From assembly GCA_003344405.1 (NCBI GenBank), contig NOWV01000122.1, positions 124,001-188,000 of the forward strand: a stretch of 64,000 nt of DNA. The letters run 5' to 3'. This document shows positions 49,621-63,250 of this stretch, in pieces (the first letter of the stretch is position 1; each line of letters starts with the position of its first letter). A program made the translations under genes and the position numbers. Under the pieces are notes generated by a model, which was not told the origin of the DNA, searched no databases, and was given only the letters and a program-made list of their open reading frames with translations. Origin of the DNA: Trichoplax sp. H2 (taxonomy: Eukaryota; Placozoa; Uniplacotomia; Trichoplacea).

Positions 49621-52600
49621 TACCTCGCTATTAATCTTACGATATTATCTGCTTTATTCAGAAAGACCCTAAAAGCACGCATAAAATTACTGCATTAACA
49701 TGGTATATCAGAATGTAGAACATGCTCTGTAATTGGTTTAAACATTATTACTCATAAAAATAGTAAAGAATCTTAATTTAGCTGAAGTCGTTGTCATTCA
49801 TCTAATTGAGCATATGGAATAATACTGGATCAAGCACCGCTAACGAAAAATGTTGTTTTGTAATAAACTAAGACATTAAAACTATATTTCGGTTAGTAAG
49901 TGGCATACTCTATATCTGTCACCAGTTAAATCGGCATTAACGAAAAGGCAAAGTATCAGCGCTTCTTATCGATATAGCAAAGCTACTTGTAGATTAATAA
50001 TACTTACAATTACTATTTGAATGCTAGATCCCATACTGATATTGCAGATAATAACTTCAATTTTTTTGCTACAGAGAGCTATTTATCAACTTGTAGGACT
50101 CTATGCTAGTCATCATGAGCTACTGTTGCAACTCCAACACGATATATCTACATTTTATTGAATGAAAGCAATCCCATTTTAAATAAAAGATTTTTCGTAC
50201 TCGGGTGATCAATAATTTCATTAATATTCTTTATACTAAAAACAACAACAATACTTCAAACATTACTGCTGAGAATACGGAAATACATATATTGATTTAA
50301 ACCACAATTGAGCCGTTACTAATATTCATACCTTACGAACTCGCACAGTAGTATATATATACGAGTATATATATTAATAGTATAGTTTTGTGCATATCGA
50401 GAATAAATTTAATGTAGTAACACCAACTTTTGAGTTTACTTTTTTCAACCCTATTAAATAAATTTAAATAAAAAATTTCATTATTTAAAATTACTCAAAG
50501 TTGAAATTACATAAACTAACCTTAAGTTGAGACCAGTAAGAGAGAATAAGTGATAGTTTCGCTTAACTTGGAGTCACTCAGAAGGATGCTTACATCATTA
50601 AGTAATATTTACTAATATTTTCCGGCCTCGAATTACAGTACTTAAGTAACTCAACTCTAATGAAATTTAAACCAATAGATTTATTAATGCATTGATGTAA
50701 CAGTTTAAGCACTTTCTACGTAGTATCTTAATGTAAGTCTGGCACCAAGGAAGGCAATATTCGACAACATCAATTGCTTTCTAATATTGTAATTCACTAT
50801 ATCCCTACCTTGCGGGTAGTATTGCATTTTGTATCTAATATACATAAATTCATAAATATTTTACCCTTTGTTAGCATAACGATATAGTTTAACAGTCTTA
50901 ATCGAAAATAGTACCGTAGATATAGAAATATATAATAAGGAAAATGATTACTATAATATATGAATAAGTAAATTGAATAGATAGATGATTGTTTTCTCGT
51001 AAAAAGAGTAATACATTTTTTAACTAAAATAACTATCGTCGTATATCATTAATGGTCCATAGGGTAAGCCTGGAACTATAGCATACTCACACAAAAAATT
51101 TGCTAAATGTATCAGTTCGCCATTTCTGCTTACTTACTACCAAGACAGCTACTTCTTCTACAGGTACAGAAACTAATACAATTTTATCTAAGTCTCAGTC
51201 ACGAATAATATGTAAAATAAAAATAAAATTTTAAAATATCTACTTATCACCTATCTTATGTATCTTATTATCTTACGATATTTACTCCGAGAGTAGCTTT
51301 CAAAAATTGATCATTTTGTTCATCAACCTATGTTTACATGCTTTCACTAAGAACGCAACGTACTATCATGATCCGCAAACTCTACTAGCCAAATTTAGGG
51401 CTATGATGTAGGCTATGTTGTCTCATATAGTGAAATCTTACACATCCATATCAAGAGTTACAGACGATTACATATTAATATTAAATCTTACATACTCATC
51501 TATCTTACGTTATAATTGTCATTACTTACTCTGTACAATACTGTACATATCTGCCTATATAAATTTACTTATACTTCTCGTGACAAAGATATACCGGAGA
51601 TATTTCTGCATTTTCACCTATTTCGAACTACAGTATTGATCAAGATTAATTATCCGTGACAGCTATGAACCTTTTCGTTAAGTTTCACGGCAGAAATAAT
51701 ATAGACCTTCCCTTTATGCTCTATTTTAAAATACGCCAGGGTATACATAGAACATGTACAGTCATGATCAGAACATGACCTGACCTTTGAGTCTTCCCAT
51801 AAATTAGGTAAGCTTGATTACTATATTTTATTTCGATGCCGTATTTAACGCTATTGCTCACTAAATAAGCCCACAACTACTTTTAAAAAACTAAGAACTT
51901 TAAAGTAAGTAAGAGAGACCGCATAAATTGTATTATAGCTAATAATCACTAAAGTACCGTGTTACAATCCAATTGCATGTACTGTAATTGTATAATTATT
52001 AATATTATAGCACAACTCAGATGACTATAAATAACTTTGTTATGTCAATGAATATACGCATATCTATTAGTATATTTACAGCATCATAGACCAAAATTGA
52101 CAAGCTATAAATTTATTAGCGTTTCTATTTCGCATTATGTTATCAAATAAGTTAGTCTAATTTACAATTCGCTTTAATTAAATAGATCGTAAATAAAATG
52201 TTGTTATGTTGATCCTGTACTTGATATTATTTTTTAAAGTAGATTAGCGAACGGTATACACCTCCCATAAATTAAATGGAAAGTTTTACTTTAAGTACCT
52301 TTATTTCTTATGCTATATCACTGAATAAATTTAATATAGCATGATAATATAATTCGGTAAGACCGATAATTTATAGAATCTTACAAAGTATAGTATTATT
52401 TCTTTTAAAATGTGGTATCCTGGCGTATAGTTTACTGACGTTTTGAATAACGCTATATCAAATTAAGCTGTGCCAACAAATCATAAAGCTATTAACAGAA
52501 GGCTACATGCACATCACGAACACGTTATTCTAGTCAATAAAAACATGTCATTTTGGATAACCTGTATAATAATGAGTACGTGATTCATAAATAAAAATTA

Positions 52601-55600
52601 GCCAATCATAACTCATTTAACGGTATTTACCAGCTACAGAATATCTGAATAGCATAAATATATTATCAGTATATTTAGTAATATGTTGTTTGAAATTTAC
52701 TATCTATGGCGTTTACTGGAGGTGCTGTATAAGTACTTCGAATTGCAATTAATAATTACTATTTTTGTAAATATCGTATCGCATTAAAACTGAAAAATAG
52801 AACATATGTAGATTATCAATGTATTTGGTACTGTGAGAAATTATTCAAATAAATTTTTATTTATCTACCCAATGATTACTGATTAGTGAAAAGAAATTAG
52901 TTCACTGAGTGGTGAGCGAGGCAGATAGGACTATGTTAACATTGAAATAGGACATCACTATAATTAATAGGATATTATTTTCAATGGCCATCACACCCTT
53001 ATTTTCGCATTATATTTTTGTCAAATTATGCTATATTTATGTAATAACATCAATATATTTATTTATTTATAATTTTTATCTTATTCTTAAGGAGGGCATA
53101 GAGTGAGAGAAAGGGCCTCTGTCAAATATGGTATGGTGTAAGAATAGTAAATCTATTTTTATCACAATCTGGACTACATAATGCGGAAGTGGTATTCACG
53201 AACACTTATCGGGAAAGTTATTTTTTACATTGAGTAATATTCTAAGCTCTAATTCGGCTAATAGCTTCGGTAACCATACGTAATTGAGTCTATTATTTCT
53301 TTCCAACTCCAGAGAAGATCTTCTGCTCCTGGCTAACTTATTTCCTATATAAAATTACGTCAGCACTAATTTCTATTTACTATTTACAAACAAAAAAGTT
53401 CAAAAATCGTTACGATATTATCTTAATTGGTGTAATATTCCATATGAGATGCCGTACACTAGATTGATTCACTACTGAATCTTTACCGAATCAATAAAGC
53501 ACCGATCTTAATTTTATTTATTCACTCATATTTCTCTATAGGCTATAAAATATGGAATTATATCAAATAATTATGGAAGTGAATAAGTAGATAAGTCTGA
53601 AATGTCACGAGATGACATTAATGAAAATCTTATCTAATGAAAATATCTCAAATAATTCTATCTATTTATATTTTATAATAAGGATCTATTGTAAGTATAA
53701 AAATAATTCAATAGAATTTAATTTCATTAGCAGGTTATTTTTCTCATTAAAATGTGTCACTCTTTTATGAGGCAAAAGTTATAAATATTATAATTTGCGA
53801 TGTTCTTTGCGTTAAAGAAATCAGGATAATTTTTACCTGATATTAGTTAAAGCTTAAGTAAACTTGAGAAATCAGTCCATGAGCATAATAATTTCTACTT
53901 TTAGTCCTTCCAAACTTAATATAGCTTCAGTGCTCTACAAAAATATCGAGTAATCAACCTAATTAATGTGTGCACCCCGTATGTAAGTAACGTATATTTA
54001 TCCTTATAAGCATTTCAAAAAAACAAATATCGACTATTATCACCAATTATAAAGAAATATAGTCATTGTCTACAAATTCTTTCCTTAAAGTTTTTAAGAA
54101 AAATTTTAGCTAAGATCTATTAGCTTTAGAGAGATCATTGCCAAACTTTTGATTTAGGCTAAGGAAATAAAATCACTATGGTAATTAACGTTGTGAGTTA
54201 TTCGCGTAGACCAAATATCCGTTTCCAAATTCAATTTCGAGTATTATTAATGTCGATAAATAAGTATGATAAAAATATTCTGCGCTACGGAAGAAAATTT
54301 GCTATTAAACTTATTTATGGAGGTAAAACATACAGTAAGCTAAAAGGTAAGCAACATTCCATCGAAAATTGTTTCGAAAGCCAATTTTAATAACCGACAT
54401 ATATTAATTTGCTGCATTATTGACTATATGCCTTAACTTAAGCCCACTAAGATATAAAACTAAAGATAGGGATTATGATCAAAATTTTACTATCATTATA
54501 GAGCTAACACGGTAAATTATTTTCTTGATAAAAGGCATCAGAGGATTATTATTGTGTGATTGACAAAGAATACCACGGCATGCAAATTCAATTTGATTTT
54601 TGTTATCAATTTTCAATGCTAAATATTCACATTTTCCAAACGTGGGAATATCAGTGATCACTTGTGATAAAATTCGATCGCAAAAATCAGGACTTTATTA
54701 GATCTAATACAAAGACTAGCTACACATACCTCTACTGTAGCCGAATACAACTACTGAAAGACTTCTAGAAAGAACAATCAGATAATCTAATGCCTCCTGC
54801 TTTTATTCTCTCTCGCTACCTTCACAGCTACAATTAGCATAGCAGCATTCCACCATATTTTACACATATTCAGCTTATTAGTAGTTACAATATTTTACTG
54901 TGAATCATCATTAATCCAATATGAAATAATTACGGTATTTTTGTAGACATTATTCCTACCTCTCAAAGTACAATGTACTAAGCATATACTAATATATGAT
55001 TTACAGTTTTATTTCTACCTCTAACCTTGTTAGTTGCTCAGCGTCTTCTTGTATATAGTTATATGTACTCTAGCATAGAGTCTATCCTTACAGTTCATAA
55101 TTATGGGCCACTAAATATCAAAGATAAATATAGAAAAGACACTACCGTACATCAAACTAAACATGGCAAATAGTCTACAATCAAAATATTAAGTTACTTT
55201 GTATGACTGTAAGGATATTTCAGTTAAATTGCAGCTTAAAATCCTAAACTTTCTTTACTATTTTCATTCAATATTATCATCAAGACAAATTCTGCATATT
55301 GTTGATACAGCTTCATAGGTTCAATGCGTCAGATTTAGTCGTAAACAACCTTTTAGGTACGGAAACTATTTAACCGCATATAAAATTAAGCCGTCCATTT
55401 GGGATAATAGTAATAAGGTAGTTTCTTTCATTTAGATTTTAATATAAACTGTCAGCACACAGACTAAAGCAGAATTCTTTATAGTTTCATTTCTGTTCAA
55501 AACAAAAAATAAGAAATCTTATTGTCCTATGGACGTCAGATGTAATTGTTGTGCTTCTTGATTTACTAGCAAATTTCATCCCTGATTGCTTACAAAATGT

Positions 55601-57903
55601 GATAAAATAAGCCATTGTCTGTTGTTATTGACAATGATTATTAACATTATCATTATCTTAAAATATCGCATACAGGTACTGTTGACTCAATAAGACAGTG
55701 AAAGGAAAGTAGGAATACAATCCAGGAAAACAAATTGATGCAATATCGTTGGGCAATTTTAAAATAGTTTCATAAACGTATACATTTCTCCTCACATCCT
55801 TTTATGGGTTTGGTAATAACCACTTAAGGAAAAGATATTGATTAGGGAATTATCCAACTTAAAGATAGTTAGTTATTCGTCGTTTTACTACTATTAAATA
55901 GCAATATGATAAAATTCTATAGTGCAGTACCTATAAAATTTTGAAAAATAAATTCAAACGCCTATCTTCAATGAATTTAGATGATCAGACGCTATTATAC
56001 CGGTGTTATAGAATGGAGAGCTGCAATTTCAATTTCTCAGCAAAATATACATTGTACCAACTAGTAACAACTGCTATTAGTGGACGCTGATGAATAGCTA
56101 CATTTCAGCAATTGTAGGTTTTAAAATGAATTGACAAAATAGTCTATGACTCGTTAATACTCGTAGTTATGTTTGACTCCCCAACATGCTATAGAGTAAC
56201 ATAATGAAATAGATATTGTAAAAAAGAAGGATAGAATTTATCATAGATGAGGTGAATGTCTCTCTACTTATTGGAATAAAAGAAAAACGAAAGACTGAGT
56301 TAGTTTTCATTTGTTTATTCATTGAATTATTCAAATTCCTAATAATTCTCTTGTACCATATGCGTGTGATCATTATTGCAATGGGTTGATGAATAAATAG
56401 AATAGTTCAACAGATCCTAGTTCTATTAGAACTATGTCGAATTAGAATAGACTCATTAAGTTATATTTAGTAATAGTATCATCTTCATTTTGAATACATT
56501 AAACGGTAGAATCGAAACAATTAATACCAATACATAAACCGAACTTTTTTTAACCACATTAACTCTTAAAATTAGAAAGCCACACATTGCTAGGCTATGA
56601 AAAGTTCATATACCAGTAGAAGTGGACGTAATTTATGTCTAATTCGTTATCCATTTTAGCAGTTACGGTAATATAGATAACATATTTCTGGGCAGACCAA
56701 TTTATCTCACACTTTCAGTAATATTTTCATCGACGGACGTAAGAATAAAAAGAGACATAAATATTGCAACAAAGAAAATATTTATACAGTAATTGCCAGA
56801 AAGGATATTAAGTTTAGGCAATTTACAAAATCGTCAACAATGATGGTACATAAGCTTTCAGGCTGAATAATTTATTTCTGATTCTATCTTCAATAAACTT
56901 CTAAATAAAATTGAAATTTAGCAAGCTATACTAATATGATAAATGGAAGAAAGCAATAAAAGTATCATTTTAATGCCATTTCATGCGTTTAAACACCTGT
57001 AAAAAGCGCATTCAAGAAAAATTTTTATACGGTTTGAAACTTGTATAATATCTTTTGGCCAAAAAATTATCTTTCCCTATTAGTAGGTTAATATGATTAA
57101 TTATAATCAATGACACTTTCAATAGAGAAAGTAATTCTTTCAGGTTGTCTATAGGATGAGTTTCTGGTAAGAAGATGATAACTTTTTATATAAGTACATA
57201 GACATCTTGCATCGTCAGGGTGACGAGAAGCAATTGTAACTTTCGGTCTAAATGCTAAAAATACTTTAACCGTTTACAAAACATAGGTTATAATAAAATG
57301 GAAATTTTATCTGTAATTAAGCTATTAATTTACTGTACATGTTATGAAGAAAACTTATCTTTCTATTTATATGTTGCTGATGACCATGACAAAAAAAGAA
57401 ATTTTAATAATTTTTAAATTCATTTCTGGAAGATGTTGAGAAGCAATCTATCAATACAACATTTTCAATCAATTTTTTCTTTGTTTCCCTGAATAATATT
57501 AAATTTCTGCCCCTAGCTAATTTCTAGGCAAGCAGTCTTGACTTATTTAAATCTTGTATATATATTCATATGTAAAATTTAGTCTTATTGAGAATTATAT
57601 AACATAGCGCGTATTAATATCAAGTTTTAGAATTGCTTATGCTTAGTCTATCTATTGGATATTTTATTGAATTCATTGCAATAAAACATTCATCGATTAT
57701 ATTTTTGTTACCTGTACGAGTAAAATATTTAATAGTATTCCATATCATTAAAAGGCTGGATAGTTTTTCGATTATCCGTAAAATATAGCCTAGGCGCTGC
57801 TTTAGCTTTGTTCAGTCATCTCTTCGTTTAATGTTTGAGTGCCCATAATTTACAGTATATGAAAGATGAATGGTATTACATTGAAGAAAAGTTGCGTCCT
57901 TAT
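49621..57903. other. Long AT-rich gene-poor stretch
   Basis: More than 8 kb in which no convincing coding exon, RNA gene or conserved motif was recognised. TA-rich microsatellites occur, for example near 50350-50377. Short open frames (51415-51639, 54178-54390) have random AT-driven composition. Distal regulatory DNA for the receptor gene downstream, or a gene with short exons that was missed, cannot be excluded. Confidence 0.5.
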
Positions 57904-58980
57904 TTATGCCAATGCAAGATTCGATCCAGTTTGTTTATTTGGTAAAATAATTTCGGGAATTTTAAAGCTATTTGTTATTCCGGGGTTAGGCTTATGTTTT
58001 TTATTACTTAGACATTGAAATCGATGCAACATTTTGCGAAATTCTTGACGATAGTAAGGATTAGTGCTAGCGTAAATGAACGGATTAATAGCAGAATTGA
58101 GTAGGACAAGTAACTTGGTAAGAAAATGGCCATCGTTGCCCGTTTTCAGAAGGTTTAAATTAGCTAATGTGAAATAGACGATATTAGGCAACCAGCACAG
58201 AAAGAAAGCTAATGATGTCACAGCACAAGTAATGGTAATTTTGTTTCTCATTTTATAAGCAGCCGTGTTGCGTTTCATTTGATCAGAAAAGCTGCGAATG
58301 GTCGTTCTCATGTAGCGCAAGATATTAAGATAGCATGCGATTATCATTACCATCGGTAATAAAAACCGTAAGAAAAAATAAAGTGAGTAAATCGTAAAAT
58401 GCAGTGCTTCATCAGGTAAATTTTTCCATACGCATGATGGATTTTCATCTGGATAATAATGAGTTTGCCAGAGGTTGCCTAAAACTAAGACGAAACCCCA
58501 AATCCAGACAAAGACTAACATGATTCGAGTACGAGTTAAAGTAAAATAACGAGGATGCAGATTGGCTTTGACTACGGCATACCGTCTTTCAATACCTAAT
58601 ACTACCAATGTATACATGGATATAAAACCAAATCCAAAGGTAAATACCTCTGAACCAATAGCCACACAAAATATATGAGCACCCAAACCAGGTGGTGGTT
58701 GAATGTAACCATCCCTAATAATATGCTCCGGAGTAACGATAATAAAGATGCCGGTTAGAAAATCGACAAGAGCTAAATTCCAAATTAAAACACCGTGCGG
58801 ATAACTTCGTAATTTACGGCTATACATGAGCACAATGAAGACTAAGGCATTACCAACAACGGAAATACCAGCAACCATACCGAAAGCAATTTGTGTACCG
58901 ATTCCTCCATCATAAACGGATTCAGAAGAATTAGTAGAATTAGTTGTACTAACTGTGGTGCTAAAACCACTACTTGCCAT
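57904..58980 (-). CDS. Rhodopsin-class (class A) G-protein-coupled receptor, single exon
   Basis: An intronless frame of 358 aa starting at ATG 58980. The Ser/Thr-rich N-terminus carries NST and NSS glycosylation sites. Seven membrane segments show the class A hallmarks: GN44 in TM1, NLALVD73 in TM2, Cys105 and Cys183 for the extracellular disulfide, E131-R132-R133-Y at the end of TM3 (DRY variant), C262-W-L-P in TM6, and N299-P-F-I-Y in TM7. A short helix 8 with FRKMLHRFQC offers a palmitoylation cysteine, and the tail is about 45 residues. The protein would sit in the plasma membrane and couple to G proteins. The subfamily (peptide, amine or orphan) cannot be told from these motifs. Frames upstream of 58980 begin with TTG, not ATG, so the start chosen is the first ATG. 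Confidence 0.93.
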   Translation of the reverse strand: MASSGFSTTVSTTNSTNSSESVYDGGIGTQIAFGMVAGISVVGNALVFIVLMYSRKLRSYPHGVLIWNLALVDFLTGIFIIVTPEHIIRDGYIQPPPGLGAHIFCVAIGSEVFTFGFGFISMYTLVVLGIERRYAVVKANLHPRYFTLTRTRIMLVFVWIWGFVLVLGNLWQTHYYPDENPSCVWKNLPDEALHFTIYSLYFFLRFLLPMVMIIACYLNILRYMRTTIRSFSDQMKRNTAAYKMRNKITITCAVTSLAFFLCWLPNIVYFTLANLNLLKTGNDGHFLTKLLVLLNSAINPFIYASTNPYYRQEFRKMLHRFQCLSNKKHKPNPGITNSFKIPEIILPNKQTGSNLALA

Positions 58981-61900
58981 GATGGAATTTGAAAACAAAT
59001 CAAGATTAAATTAAGAAGAAAAAAACGATAGGATAGTTTAAATACTTTAAAATTGATCAACGAAAGTTAGGAAGGTTTTTGGCCCAATGTGATCTTCTTG
59101 AACAGAGACCACTGAAGAAATTAAAACTATTATATTATTATTGAAATGACAGTGACAGCATAAAGCTTTCAGAATTGCACTGACAATTCCTGGATGAATG
59201 GCACAGACGAACGATGAAAGTATTTAGACTTGAATTCAGAAATTATTTTTAATCAACTATAGTTTGGAGCTGCTAATTGATTCTAGAGATGATTTCAAAA
59301 TATTGACTGGTTCCTTTAAATGATGTTGGTCAGTTTTAATTAATGCCTTCAAAGAATAGAAATGGCTACATAAATCAAGTTGGAAAGTCGTGATAAAGTG
59401 GTAATGATCTTACAGCAAGGTTTGAGTAGAGAAAATTCCTTGACAGAGAACAGTTGGCTTCTTCAATAAAAGAAAAGTTGATTTACGGCTGTTAATTTTT
59501 GTAATAATATTTTAAAATAAAAAATTTATTTAAAAAGATTAATATCATTAATACCAATCTGTTATAAATGCAGGAATAAATGATGCTGGTTGTATGTTGG
59601 TTGAGATAGAAAGAAGTTGATAATATTATTTTAATAGGTATACTTCAAATGATAATCGCTTGTTAGGATTTGAAAAGGCATCCAGATCAAAACTATTGGT
59701 TCTGAAAATCTGCTAAATAGCCATCATAAAGCCATGCTATAGTACTGCTGAGAGAAAATGAATTACGGAACTTTAGATACCTTGAAGATATACCCAAGAT
59801 AATTAAATTGATGAGTTTACATTTGATTTGACAGCGGAAAATTCTCATCCATCGAACAATAAATATTCTTTTCTAATTCAACATTAAAGTTATTGAATAG
59901 AAAATAGAATAATAATATCATCTAATAAAAGGTTCTTAATTAGATAAGCATTCTATGTTAAAAGAAAAGATTCCAGTATTTCTCTAAGTTGTTGCATTAA
60001 AATGCACCTGTCGTTAATTCTACACTACTTTCATAGTACATTCTAATTTTATTATTCATAATAAACTTGTGATACGGCCTTGAAATAAGTATGGTCATAG
60101 TCTATCAAGGCCATTAATTATGGATGATGCATAGTTACAATTAATGATTAATAATGGTCTCTTCAAAAGACACTGTGCCATTTTTAATATTTGCGTAGAC
60201 AGTATTATTTTCTGTTGTATTTGAAATAACTTATTGCATTAGCTTACATCTATTTCCTTAAATTAATCGATTTTGATTTACGCCAGCCAAGTAATGAAGC
60301 ATAGTGAAGCTAAATATTGATGCTTAGGAAGACATCAAGATAGCATTACCGATATTTATTTAGCTTATTCGAGTACCTCGGTTATAAGAATACTGTAATT
60401 CAATTTGAACATGCTATATGTAGCATCTAGATAGTATTGATTGAATTAGTTAGTGATAGCGCTTTAGCTAGGACCTATTACTTATTACTTTAGAAATGTA
60501 TAGTTATAGATAGCTATTTTCTAACATTAATTCTAATCCACTAAGCATTGGCTTTTACGTCAAATAATCAAGTTATAAATTGACGGTAAACATAATTTTA
60601 TCGAATTTAAAATGTATATATACATAGAACCAAGTTTGGAAAATATAGAAGTATACACAAGAATGTTTATAAAAAATAATTTAAGCTACGTATAAAAAAT
60701 TGCAGTAATTAATTGATAGAAAAGATGTTTATTGACTTTGTCTAAAAGTAACATAATCGCAGAGGTTACAAAAAAATCATAGCATACTCGTGGACATGAA
60801 TTATTAACTGTGCTATTAGTAATAAAAAATTACAATAGACGTTATCTGGCTTTCAATCAAAATCAATAATTTATTATTATTTGTTTGAAGTAAATTTTAG
60901 AATCCAATACCTTCAACTTTCCCACTGTCTCTCAATACTATAAAATTAGCTTTATTGCTAATCCGAATTTATTCTGGGTTCAAATTAAGTCATATGGATG
61001 CCAAAATTTAGTTGTTTACGACGAGGTCAAAGGATCTTATCATCTTCAATAGTCAAAATAGTATGTAACTGAGAGCTTTATTTGAAACTTGATGCCCTCA
61101 CGTTAGGTCCGGCTTAATTTATTTCCAGGTTCATTAAAATTTTAGTTTTAGCATTTTTGATAAAAATTCAATCATTTACCGAAGCTAACAGCAAAGATTT
61201 CAAAATAGGTTGCTTTAAATAGTTATTGCTTCGTCAGAAGTATTGGTAAGAAAGCCGTAGATGGAATAGAAACTGTACCTAAATTAAATGTAATGTCCAG
61301 TTCACTATTGGATTCCGTATTCATTCACTCAATACACCTTTCTCATAATTGCAAAGGTACAATTGATCAGAATGTCCTAATTTAATCAAAATATTCTAGC
61401 GATTAGAATATCTTTATATTTTAGGCCAATAATTTGCGATTTTGCATGCCAAAAGGTACTTGTTCATTACATTGTGGGGCAATCACTTATTGTAGATAAC
61501 CAGTGGGATCATCTTGATAGGATTGAAACCCTCAATACTTGTATGCTAATATTACAGTGAATCACGAACCAACTTTTAAAGAAAGTAGGCTAACATGATG
61601 TCTAAAATATACACTGTACAGCCTCAACTTAGCTTAAAATTAAAATTATTAATCATCCTGTAACCAATTGCACGTAGAAGTCATGAATTTGGCTGCAAAA
61701 ATTTAGTAGTCTGATTGTAGGTAGATAGTCCTTGATAGCCGTAAGATAAATGTGATTTTTATGTAATGAAGTGAAAGATACAAGAACCTGTAGTTCTTAC
61801 TTCACTATTTTGAAGGGAATTTATTATACTATATACAGCTATTTTTAGTCAGCTTAGCAGTGCATATGAGCACAAATGCGGCGTTTTTTCTTTACAGTAT

Positions 61901-62404
61901 ATTTAAAAAAAATATATCATAACGTAAACTTATACTAGTTATGCACTAACATAATTTCAAATTATTGGGACAACTTTTTAATCGATTGATGTTGATGCAT
62001 ACAATACTGACATGACATCTTCATTATTGTGTAACCTCATAATTAGTTTCATAGTAAAGTTATAAAGTAGCTGATATCATACAAGAAATAATTACTTTAC
62101 CTTTTAAAAACAGATCATGAGCGAGATATTATAATCACGTTTAAAAGATTGTCACGGTACGAACTACCGTGAAGAAATACCTAAATTTGGTTAATACAAT
62201 ATAGTGATAATATATTACGACTAGTTACTTACAATAGGAATTACTCTAATTATAGATGTGTTACTGTAAATTTAATGCTTTGCTGTAATGTGCACTGAAA
62301 TAATTCTGTGAATGGACATATTGCTGTTCGGCTGTGAAAAATTAGTTAGTAGATGTTCTTACCTAAGTATTTTTATAACATAACTCGTGAATGTTAGCTG
62401 CTGT
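58981..62404. other. Upstream region of the class A receptor; no gene seen
   Basis: AT-rich sequence on the 5' side of the minus-strand receptor gene. It should contain that gene's promoter and any noncoding leader exon, but neither could be pinned down. Confidence 0.45.
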
Positions 62405-62595
62405 AGAAGGGTATATAAGCCCGTCAGATAGTTGAGTAAAGTAGTTCTCAATTGTCTAGCTGAGTTTAACGTAGAATCAAAGGGGTCTAAATTCTTGTGA
62501 GTAGGAATACTGAATCCGCAGATTTTAAGAGATTTAGAGATTTATTTTACGTTATCCTTGTCACGAAGCTGGTTTGTGACTAAGATATTTACGAA
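62405..62595 (+). repeat. LTR-like dispersed repeat, copy 2 (TATA box inside)
   Basis: Begins near GGGTATATAAGCCCG, followed by GAGTAAAGTAG, CAATTGTCTAGCTGAG, TTTAACGTAGAATC, and ends near ACGTTATCCTTGTCACGAAG and TTTGTGAC. It parallels 48890-49115 block by block with numerous mismatches. The TATA-like box followed by a sharply defined repeated segment suggests an old LTR or other promoter-bearing element. Confidence 0.45.
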
Positions 62596-63154
62596 TTCGG
62601 AAGATACTGTAAGGATGGACAATATGTACTTTAATTGTCAGCCGTTAATCACATGCGAGGCCTTTAAACAACACTAAACCTAATAAAAAAAGCAATTAAC
62701 AACCTGGATATTATTCTTAAAAAAAAGCTAATAAATACGTTAAACTTTAGAATGGAGGATAGTTTCGGTTTCTGAACGTTGAGAATGCATATAATGACTC
62801 GAGTAAATAAAGCTGCCTTTATTGAATTTCTAAATTATGTGTATGCTGTGTTATGTAAGCGACGCCGATTATGAATTTGCGACCTACACGCTCCATTTTC
62901 ACGTTTTATTAATATTCACCAGTTTATTTATTTGTTAATAGCTGTAACGGAGTAACTTTTGCGTAGCTGTCATAACATAGATTTTATGATAATTCATCTA
63001 GAAATATGTTTAAATAGCGTTATCTATGACTTTTTAAATATTTTTAATAGATAATTGCATAGCTTTATAGCATTATCTATAAATTGATTACTAATATTTG
63101 TATCGATTCGTTATAAATTGACTGACCTTCCAATAAAGTTTGGGTTAAGTAATG

Positions 63155-63250
63155 GCTAAGAGAGACTAGTTGTGTTACCGTTCTTCCTGACTATAGGAGA
63201 TCGTCAGTATTTAGAGTCGTTCTGAGGGTTAATGTCATGGAGGAAAAATC
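63155..63250. repeat. Dispersed repeat, copy 2
   Basis: TAAGAGAGACTAGTTGTGTT, CGTTCTTCCTGA and ATCGTCAGTATTTAGAGTCG align with 35890-35985 inside receptor gene A. It lies about 560 bp after the LTR-like repeat at 62405, so both may belong to one larger decayed element. Confidence 0.65.

Noticed and set aside
51415-51639. Plus-strand 74-codon frame rich in Leu, Tyr and Ile
   Set aside because: Typical chance frame of AT-rich DNA; the hydrophobicity follows base composition.
54178-54390. Plus-strand 70-codon basic frame beginning MVINVV
   Set aside because: Short, AT-driven composition, isolated from other exons, and no recognised family; kept as unsupported.
58981-58998. Six-codon N-terminal extension of the class A receptor
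   Set aside because: It would begin with TTG; the first ATG is at 58980, and eukaryotic starts at TTG are not expected.
62805-62826. Small palindrome AATAAAG-CTGC-CTTTATT, considered as a bidirectional poly(A) site or stem-loop
   Set aside because: No gene end was found nearby on either strand, and a 7-bp arm can arise by chance in AT-rich DNA.
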